Of a stretch of DNA of 9,954 bases, positions 5,301 to 9,954 are shown piece after piece. The first letter of the stretch is position 1; every line of letters begins with the position of its first letter. The position numbers and the translations under genes are program-made. The DNA is from DTU078 sp002397345 (GTDB lineage Bacteria; Bacillota; Clostridia; Oscillospirales; CAG-272): assembly GCA_937875545.1 (NCBI GenBank), contig CALLYE010000060.1:1-9954 (forward strand). The letters run 5' to 3'. The notes below the pieces were generated by a model. It saw only the letters and a program-made list of their open reading frames with translations. It was not told where the DNA came from and did not search any database.

Positions 5301-5564
5301 TCACAGCCCCTTCAATTTATTTATCAGCATATCGAGTTTCGCCTGATCGATCTCGCCGCCCGCTGTCAGCTTCTCGGCGGTTTTCGCCAGTTCCCTTTCG
5401 TTCGCCGTTGCGATCTTGCGTTTTATGAACGATATATTATCAAGGACGCGCCTTTTTTGCTTTTCATCGGCGCCCGCCGCCTCGGCTAACATTTTCACCG
5501 CGTCGGCAAGCTGTCTTTCGTCCATTTTCTTGAGCTTCATTAATAATCCCGGATCTATATTCAT
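5301..5564 (-). CDS. Small all-helical protein with an internal duplication, function unknown
   Basis: First gene of the unit, 87 residues from the ATG at 5564; a TTG directly before it (5567) is also possible, being 8 nt from the SD GAGGT (5577-5581 region) against 11 nt for the ATG. The sequence is highly charged and predicted helical throughout. It contains two related about 33-residue units spaced 40 residues apart: residues 15-47 (DERQLADAVKMLAEAAG, then DEKQKRRVLDNI) and 55-87 (NERELAKTAEKLTAGGE, then IDQAKLDMLINKL). There is no signal peptide, membrane segment or cysteine. The stop codon lies 5 bp before the next gene's ATG. The well-formed promoter at 5603-5631 drives it. The architecture suggests a protein-protein adaptor, but no function can be assigned. 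Confidence 0.75.
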   Translation of the reverse strand: MNIDPGLLMKLKKMDERQLADAVKMLAEAAGADEKQKRRVLDNISFIKRKIATANERELAKTAEKLTAGGEIDQAKLDMLINKLKGL

Positions 5565-5602
5565 CAAATAAAATTACCTCGCTCTCGCTTGTATTTGATA
5601 AT

Positions 5603-5631
5603 ATTATATGATACAATTATGATTGTGTCAG
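5603..5631 (-). promoter_or_regulatory. Sigma-A-type promoter of the three-gene unit
   Basis: On the minus strand CTGACA (5626-5631) and a perfect TATAAT (5603-5608) are separated by 17 bp, about 40 bp before the first start codon. It is one mismatch from the full consensus. Confidence 0.75.
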
Positions 5632-5634
5632 CTT

Positions 5635-5663
5635 TTGACCCATTTTTTATACGGGCGGACAAT
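5635..5663 (+). promoter_or_regulatory. Candidate promoter of the MFS gene
   Basis: TTGACC at 5635-5640 is followed after 17 bp by GACAAT at 5658-5663. The -35 is good and the -10 poor; TATAAA at 5666-5671 is another possible -10. The -35 lies 3 bp from the -35 of the opposing promoter, so the two polymerases would compete for the same site. Confidence 0.4.
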
Positions 5664-5685
5664 TCTATAAAACAATCAAACATTC

Positions 5686-5690
5686 GGAGG
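5686..5690 (+). promoter_or_regulatory. SD fixing the TTG start of the MFS gene
   Basis: GGAGG ends 5 nt before the TTG at 5696. No in-frame ATG exists until after the first membrane helix (Met34), so the TTG is needed for an intact transporter. Confidence 0.7.
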
Positions 5691-5695
5691 ACTCC

Positions 5696-6916
5696 TTGAC
5701 TAAGAACCATTACAGACTAACTACAATATCATGTTTTGTCGGCATTTTCGTTCAAGCCATAGTCACCAACCTGACCGCTATACTGTTCATCCCGATGATG
5801 GAGCTGTATTCGCTCTCGTATGTGCATCTCGGCATCCTTGTGGCTGTCAATTTCAGCACGCAGGTAGCCGCCGACATTATCTTCAGCGGACTTATCGACC
5901 GAATCGGGTTCAGGCGGCTGGTGCTGCCCTGCACGCTGGTGGCGTTCACCGGGCTGATATTATTCGGCATGACGCCGTATATATTCCCGCACGCCGTTTT
6001 CACGGGCATCGTGATCGCGACCGTGATATTCTCCTTCGCCAGCGGTCTGCTGGAGGTGCTGCTTTCGCCCATTATCGACGCGATACCCAACGAAAACAAA
6101 GGGCCGGCAATGGCTCTTATGCATTCATTTTATGCGTGGGGACAGGTCGCGACCATAATCATAACCACACTGTTCATCCGCATCGCGGGCAAAAGCATGT
6201 GGAACCTCATAGCGCTGTTTTGGGCTGCCGTGCCGCTCGCGGCGTTTGTGATGTTCAGCGCTTCGCCCTTCCCGCCCAATAAACATACCGAGGGCGGACA
6301 CGCTGCCGTCCGCAAACAAATATTCTCGCCCGTCTATATCGCCGCGATCTTCGCCATCATGTTCGGGGGCGCGTCCGAGGTCGTGATGAACCAGTGGGCA
6401 AGCTCGTTCACCGAACGCGCGCTGAATCTGCCGAAAGTGACCGGCGATCTGCTCGGTATGTGCGGCTTTGCCGTGATGCTGGGGATCGGGCGCTCTTTAT
6501 ACGGTGTATTCGGCGCGAAGATAAATCTGCGGCGCGTTATGATGACCTCCGCCGCCGTCGCGATCCTGTGTTACTTAACTGTCGCGTTTTCGCCGTGGCC
6601 TGCCGTATCGCTTATCGCCTGCGCTGTCTGCGGGCTTGCGACCAGCCTGCTCTGGCCGGGCACGCTTGTGCTTGCCAGCGAGCGGTTCCCCGCCGCGGGC
6701 GCGTGGCTGTTCGCCGTACTCGCCGCCGCGGGCGACATCGGCGCGTCGTCTGGTTCCGCGCTGACGGGAGTGGTCGTGGACGCGGCGCGCTCCTCCTCCG
6801 CCGAGGAAGCCGCTATACGCACCGGGCTGGGGTTTGCCGTGATATTCCCGATCGGCGCGCTGATCGCGCTGTTTGCGATGCGAGCGAAAAAAGATTGTAA
6901 GTGTCAATCCTTGTAG
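5696..6916 (+). CDS. Major facilitator superfamily transporter, substrate unknown
   Basis: A 406-residue integral membrane protein with about 12 hydrophobic segments, the normal MFS layout in two six-helix halves, ending in a charged tail (MRAKKDCKCQ). Residues 60-75 (DIIFSGLIDRIGFRRL) form the conserved MFS motif A between helices 2 and 3, with D68, R69 and G71. A stretch at 139-150 (MALMHSFYAWGQ) recalls the LHSFYxxG segment of FHS/fucose-permease-like members; that placement is tentative. It is a secondary, proton- or ion-coupled carrier of the plasma membrane. Translation starts at TTG. The gene stands alone, divergent from the three-small-gene unit, with no enzyme genes beside it to suggest a cargo. 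A hairpin follows the stop codon immediately. Confidence 0.92.
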   Translation: MTKNHYRLTTISCFVGIFVQAIVTNLTAILFIPMMELYSLSYVHLGILVAVNFSTQVAADIIFSGLIDRIGFRRLVLPCTLVAFTGLILFGMTPYIFPHAVFTGIVIATVIFSFASGLLEVLLSPIIDAIPNENKGPAMALMHSFYAWGQVATIIITTLFIRIAGKSMWNLIALFWAAVPLAAFVMFSASPFPPNKHTEGGHAAVRKQIFSPVYIAAIFAIMFGGASEVVMNQWASSFTERALNLPKVTGDLLGMCGFAVMLGIGRSLYGVFGAKINLRRVMMTSAAVAILCYLTVAFSPWPAVSLIACAVCGLATSLLWPGTLVLASERFPAAGAWLFAVLAAAGDIGASSGSALTGVVVDAARSSSAEEAAIRTGLGFAVIFPIGALIALFAMRAKKDCKCQSL

Positions 6917-6938
6917 GGAGCGCCACCCTCGGCGCTCC
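6917..6938 (+). terminator. Hairpin directly after the MFS stop codon
   Basis: GGAGCGCC at 6917-6924 pairs perfectly with GGCGCTCC at 6931-6938 around a 6-nt loop, beginning one base after the TAG stop. No T-run follows. It may reduce read-through or be a dispersed hairpin repeat of the type seen elsewhere in the window. Confidence 0.45.
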
Positions 6939-6987
6939 GTCATACAGCTTGAAAAAAGAATAATTTTAAATTATTTACAACTATTTA

Positions 6988-7016
6988 TTGAATTTACAGC
7001 GTTGTCAGGCTACAAT
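6988..7016 (+). promoter_or_regulatory. Promoter of the Fe-S scaffold/GGGtGRT operon
   Basis: TTGAAT at 6988-6993 and TACAAT at 7011-7016 are separated by 17 bp. The predicted start is near 7022-7024, giving a leader of about 56 nt. Confidence 0.6.
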
Positions 7017-7021
7017 ATATA

Positions 7022-7049
7022 CCATGAACTATAATAAATCAGTTCATGG
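7022..7049 (+). promoter_or_regulatory. 9-bp perfect inverted repeat at the predicted transcription start
   Basis: CCATGAACT at 7022-7030 is mirrored exactly by AGTTCATGG at 7041-7049 around a 10-bp AT-rich centre. It covers about +1 to +28 from the predicted start, a position suited to a repressor operator or to a 5' stabilising hairpin in the mRNA. Confidence 0.6.
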
Positions 7050-7078
7050 CGGATATTAAGAAAAAGGAGATATATATA

Positions 7079-7798
7079 ATGAGTAACGAATCGTGTCCCA
7101 GCGATTTCATGTTCTCGCATGAAGTGCAGAACATGTGCAAAGTTGCGAAGGGCCCCAACCACGGTCCGGCTCCCATCCCCGAGGAGGGGAAATGGGTCAA
7201 GGCATATGACGTCACCGATATCAGCGGTCTGACTCACGGTATCGGCTATTGCGCTCCCCAGCAGGGCGCGTGTAAGCTGACCCTCAACGTTAAAGGCGGC
7301 GTTATCCAGGAGGCGCTGGTCGAAACTATCGGCTGCTCCGGCATGACGCACTCTGCCGCTATGGCAGCCGAGATCCTGCAGGGTAAAACTATCCTCGAGG
7401 CGCTGAATACCGACCTTGTGTGCGACGCTATCAACGTCGCCATGCGCGAGCTGTTCCTGCAGATCGTCTACGGACGTTCGCAGACGGCGTTTTCCGAGGG
7501 CGGACTGCCCGTCGGCGCGTCGCTGGAGGATCTGGGCAAAAACCTGCGCTCGCAGGTCGCCACCATGTTCGCCACCAACGAAAAGGGCGTGCGTTATCTG
7601 GAGATGACAGAGGGATATGTGCTTTCGCTCGGTCTGGATAAAAACGACGAGGTTATAGGCTATAAATTCGTCAACATCGGCAAGATGCTCGACGACATCA
7701 AAGCGGGCAAGCCGCACAAGGACGCCTATGAGGAGTCCATCAAGTCCTACGGCAGATATGACGAAGCGGTCAAATATATTGACCCGCGTAAAGAATAA
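7079..7798 (+). CDS. IscU/NifU-like iron-sulfur cluster scaffold homologue
   Basis: 239 residues. The ATG at 7079 is chosen because AAGGAGA (7064-7070) is 8 nt upstream; an in-frame ATG at 7046 has no SD and lies in the inverted repeat. Residues about 44-125 match the IscU/NifU-N fold: a GLTHGIGYCAPQQGACKL segment, then the VETIGCSGMTHSAAMAAEILQGKTILEAL segment, parallel to the GCG...A...L..GKT..EAL segment of IscU. Cysteines are at 6, 20, 58, 65, 86 and 115. Cys86 matches the second scaffold cysteine. The first is not in its usual place: the APxCG position reads APQQG, with Cys58 and Cys65 on either side. The C-terminal half (about 126-239) has no cysteine and is longer than IscU. It lies 18 bp before the GGGtGRT gene, in one operon. 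Scaffold function is inferred from the fold and not shown for this subgroup. Confidence 0.85.
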   Translation: MSNESCPSDFMFSHEVQNMCKVAKGPNHGPAPIPEEGKWVKAYDVTDISGLTHGIGYCAPQQGACKLTLNVKGGVIQEALVETIGCSGMTHSAAMAAEILQGKTILEALNTDLVCDAINVAMRELFLQIVYGRSQTAFSEGGLPVGASLEDLGKNLRSQVATMFATNEKGVRYLEMTEGYVLSLGLDKNDEVIGYKFVNIGKMLDDIKAGKPHKDAYEESIKSYGRYDEAVKYIDPRKE

Positions 7799-7816
7799 GA
7801 GGGGAGGCGCTTAAAA

Positions 7817-8821
7817 ATGGCTGAAGTTAAAAAGTTCGAAGGTTATGACAGACGCATCTGTAAAATAGAAAAGTGTCTCGCCGAATATAAGCTTGCCGAT
7901 CTCGACGCGGCAAAAGCCCTCTGCGAAAGCAAGAGCATAAACGTCGAGGCAATCGTGCGCGGCATCCAGCCCATCGCGTTTGATAACGCCGTGTGGGCGT
8001 ATACGCTCGGTGTCGCCGTAGCCCTGCAGAAGGGCGTTAAAACCGCCGCGGAAGCCGCCGAGGCCATCGGTATCGGCTTGCAGGCGTTCTGCATCCCCGG
8101 CTCCGTCGCCGAGAGCCGCAAGGTCGGGCTGGGTCACGGCAATCTCGCGGCAATGCTGCTGCGTGAGGAAACCAAGTGCTTCTGCTTCCTCGCCGGACAC
8201 GAATCCTTCGCCGCCGCCGAGGGCGCGATCGGTATCGCGCGCACCGCTAACAAGGTGCGCACCGCTCCGCTGAACGTTATCCTCAACGGTCTGGGCAAGG
8301 ACGCCGCGTATATAATCAGCCGCATCAACGGCTTCACCTATGTGCAAACCGAATACGACTTCGCGACCGACGAGATTTCCGTCGTCAAAGAGACGAAATA
8401 TTCCGACGGCGACAAAGCCAAGGTCAAATGCTACGGCGCGAACGACGTGCTCGAGGGCGTCGCCATAATGAAGCTCGAATCTGTCGATGTGTCCATTACG
8501 GGCAACTCGACCAACCCGACGCGCTTCCAGCACCTCGTCGCCGGCACCTATAAAAAGTGGGCGAACGAGAACGGCAAGAAGTACTTCTCCGTCGCGTCGG
8601 GCGGCGGCACAGGCCGCACGCTGCACCCCGACAACATGGCAGCCGGTCCCGCTTCGTACGGTTTGACCGACTCGATGGGCCGTATGCACGGCGACGCGCA
8701 GTTCGCGGGCAGCTCGTCCGTGCCGGCGCACGTCGAAATGATGGGTCTGATCGGTATGGGCAACAACCCGATGGTCGGCGCGTCCGTCGCGCTCGCCGTC
8801 GCGGTTGCGACTTGCAAGTAA
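7817..8821 (+). CDS. GGGtGRT family protein
   Basis: 334 residues, starting at the ATG at 7817, 9 nt after GGAGG (7803-7807). The name-giving GGGTGRT is at residues 262-268, inside a long conserved-looking block (about 256-320: SVASGGGTGRT, HPDNMAAGPASYGLTDSMG, MHGDAQFAGSS, VPAHVEMMGLIGMGNNP). I recognise this as the Pfam GGGtGRT family (PF14057 from memory), which has no established function. An N-terminal helical region (1-115), a LGHGNLAAMLLREETKCFCFLAGHESFAAAEGAIG segment (104-139) and a possible beta-rich middle (173-228) precede it. Cysteines are at 15, 20, 36, 92, 121, 123, 205 and 333; the Cys121-Phe-Cys123 pair could bind a metal or cluster, which is inference. No signal peptide or transmembrane segment is evident. 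Pairing with an Fe-S scaffold homologue suggests a shared task in cluster chemistry. Confidence 0.9.
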   Translation: MAEVKKFEGYDRRICKIEKCLAEYKLADLDAAKALCESKSINVEAIVRGIQPIAFDNAVWAYTLGVAVALQKGVKTAAEAAEAIGIGLQAFCIPGSVAESRKVGLGHGNLAAMLLREETKCFCFLAGHESFAAAEGAIGIARTANKVRTAPLNVILNGLGKDAAYIISRINGFTYVQTEYDFATDEISVVKETKYSDGDKAKVKCYGANDVLEGVAIMKLESVDVSITGNSTNPTRFQHLVAGTYKKWANENGKKYFSVASGGGTGRTLHPDNMAAGPASYGLTDSMGRMHGDAQFAGSSSVPAHVEMMGLIGMGNNPMVGASVALAVAVATCK

Positions 8822-8828
8822 ATAATTA

Positions 8829-8869
8829 AAACAGCGGGAGCTTTTTAAAAAAGCCCCCGCTGTTTTTTA
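8829..8869 (+). terminator. Strong intrinsic terminator of the scaffold/GGGtGRT operon
   Basis: ACAGCGGG at 8831-8838 pairs with CCCGCTGT at 8855-8862; the stem is extended by GCTTTTT and AAAAAGC inside. It is followed by TTTTTT. An A-run before the stem means it can also work for minus-strand transcription from the right. Confidence 0.9.
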
Positions 8870-8887
8870 TTATATAAATATGTAGCT

Positions 8888-9247
8888 CTATTCGTCATTT
8901 TTTGTTGTAGATTTGTCAACTCGATTTTTTAATACAATATATCTTATCACTCGCAGAACAATATATGTCAGCAATATGATAAGAACTATACTTGGAAGTG
9001 CTGTTAATATAAATAATAAAGCGGTATAAAATTTCTTTTCACTGGAATTTATTATATAATATATTATATATACGATACACGAAGGAATTATAGAAAGAAA
9101 AGCATTCTTTTTAAAAATGAATAAACAAGTTGCAAAAACAGCCGGTATTAGAACTAACATTATAAAATATTCAATACGAGTGAATGCAGCATATAATGTC
9201 ATTGTACTAATTCCTAATAATAATTCTATTAATAATTTTATATCCAT
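8888..9247 (-). CDS. Small polytopic membrane protein, function unknown
   Basis: 119 residues from the ATG at 9247, with about four hydrophobic segments: near 4-20, 27-46, 50-67 and 72-108 (the last long enough for one kinked or two short helices). A polar tail follows (LKNRVDKSTTKNDE). No motif is recognised. There is no SD close to the 9247 ATG; a later in-frame ATG at 9202 (MTLYAAFTR) has AGGA about 9 nt upstream and would give 104 residues lacking most of the first hydrophobic segment. The gene is very AT-rich compared with the neighbouring operon, and lies 77 bp after the other minus-strand gene, so co-transcription is possible. The bidirectional hairpin at 8829-8869 could terminate it. 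Confidence 0.6.
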   Translation of the reverse strand: MDIKLLIELLLGISTMTLYAAFTRIEYFIMLVLIPAVFATCLFIFKKNAFLSIIPSCIVYIIYYIINSSEKKFYTALLFILTALPSIVLIILLTYIVLRVIRYIVLKNRVDKSTTKNDE

Positions 9248-9324
9248 AATATAAAAGGTAGAATATTGTATATTCCGCCTTACCCCCTAATTTATATGTA
9301 AATGTATTATCCGTAAACATTATT

Positions 9325-9954
9325 TCAATTTATATGTTCCCCCGTAATACACCATTCTTTAAATATTACATAGTTATCTTCATAAATATGTTCTTTACCA
9401 TTATAATTTTCTGTGATAAAAAACAATTTCAATTCACCGCTCTCCTGTTTAAGAAGCTGATAAAATGTAATATAATTAACTGTCTCACTGAAATTTTTCA
9501 ATGAATATTCAACAACACCGGTTAAAACAAGAACAATGTCGTGTTCTATGCTGTAATTATTCTTACCGTAATTATTGTTATCAAGAACCTGTGTAAAAAA
9601 TAATTTGATTACTCCACGGTTTTCATTCCAATTTATTATGCGCGAGCCGTCAATTTTAAAATATGGTTCCCCCTCTTTGCAAAGAGATATTTCATTATCA
9701 CTTTTTCCTCTGTAATATCGCCATTCAAAATCCTCCTGCATAGCTCTCATACGATACAGATATCGGCAGATTTCTTCTCTGACCTCATGTTCACCCAGCT
9801 CTTTTAAGGTATCATAATCTAAAACATAAGTTTCAGAAAAAGCATCGATAAAATCGTTAAGATTTTTAATCAATTCGCTTATATGAGGGTTGTAAGCATT
9901 TAGGGCAACACCGCACATTGCCAACAAGAAATAAAGCAAACTCCGCGTTTGCCA
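9325..9954 (-). CDS. Hypothetical protein, 5' end uncertain or beyond the window
   Basis: The frame is open from the right edge to the stop at 9325. A TTG at 9939 would give 204 residues (MLYFLLAMCGVALNAYN onward), and the ATG at 9918 would give 197, but neither has an SD at proper distance. The true start may lie outside. The body after the first 20 residues is soluble-looking, acidic, and rich in Asn, Tyr, Glu and Lys: a helical first third (SELIKNLNDFIDAFSETYVLDYDTLKELGE) and a beta-looking rest (IVLVLTGVVEYSLKNF, KLFFITENYNGKEHIYEDNYVIFKEW). No family is recognised. Its size and composition resemble immunity-type or other accessory proteins, a guess only. The hydrophobic start lies in DNA that forms two hairpins and may be a repeat read through in frame. 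Confidence 0.5.
   Translation of the reverse strand, partial: WQTRSLLYFLLAMCGVALNAYNPHISELIKNLNDFIDAFSETYVLDYDTLKELGEHEVREEICRYLYRMRAMQEDFEWRYYRGKSDNEISLCKEGEPYFKIDGSRIINWNENRGVIKLFFTQVLDNNNYGKNNYSIEHDIVLVLTGVVEYSLKNFSETVNYITFYQLLKQESGELKLFFITENYNGKEHIYEDNYVIFKEWCITGEHIN
9904..9952. repeat. Two hairpins at the right edge
   Basis: GGCAA at 9904-9908 pairs with TTGCC at 9918-9922, and GCAAAC at 9936-9941 pairs with GTTTGC at 9947-9952 around TCCGC. Both fall inside the open frame at the edge. The style recalls the multi-hairpin element at the left edge, though the sequence is different. The element probably continues past the window. Confidence 0.45.

Noticed and set aside
6394..6900. Plus-strand frame inside the MFS gene
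   Set aside because: It is an Arg-rich out-of-frame reading of the transporter, whose own frame shows membrane helices and a motif A.
7046..7078. Upstream start (ATG at 7046) for the scaffold gene
   Set aside because: It has no SD, lies within the right arm of the inverted repeat, and a good SD serves the ATG at 7079.
7811..8731. 306-codon open frame on the minus strand opposite the GGGtGRT gene
   Set aside because: It is a shadow of a strongly supported gene; its composition is Arg/Ala/Gly/Val-rich and it has no plausible start signal.

Overview
The window looks like a chromosomal segment of a member of the Clostridia (Bacillota), most likely a gut Ruminococcaceae/Oscillospiraceae-type organism. 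The basis is mixed: a Gram-positive FMN riboswitch controlling an ECF riboflavin S component, purine-rich Shine-Dalgarno (SD) sequences with frequent TTG starts, a sortase-type C-terminal signal, a GGGtGRT-family protein beside an IscU/NifU-like scaffold, and GC-rich multi-hairpin intergenic repeats of a kind I associate with this group. The species cannot be named from the sequence.

Layout. 1-120 is a cluster of four consecutive hairpins (repeat element, cut by the window edge). 231-384 is an FMN riboswitch whose expression platform (429-467) buries the SD of ribU (471-1082, +). A strong promoter then drives glyA (1188-2435, +; serine hydroxymethyltransferase). 2436-2914 is a repeat-rich gap without a credible gene. 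2915-4072 (-) is a secreted, probably wall- or membrane-anchored protein with two copies of a beta-rich domain. 4343-5564 (-) is a tight three-gene unit of small proteins of unknown function, read from a well-formed promoter at 5603-5631. It is divergent from an MFS transporter (5696-6916, +; TTG start). 7079-8821 (+) is a two-gene operon: an IscU/NifU-like Fe-S scaffold homologue with unusual cysteine placement, and a GGGtGRT protein, ending in a strong intrinsic terminator. From about 8870 to the right edge the DNA becomes visibly AT-rich and holds two minus-strand genes of unknown function, a small membrane protein and a protein whose 5' end lies in a hairpin-rich stretch at the edge.

How the genes work together. 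RibU imports riboflavin under FMN feedback. GlyA makes glycine and one-carbon units. These are ordinary housekeeping genes. The two units most worth attention are the scaffold/GGGtGRT operon, where an Fe-S-scaffold-like fold is tied to a protein of unknown role, and the three-gene operon of small helical, acidic and hydrophobic-tailed proteins, whose tight coupling suggests one complex. The AT-rich right end may be acquired DNA. All functional statements come from reading the sequence; no database search was run.
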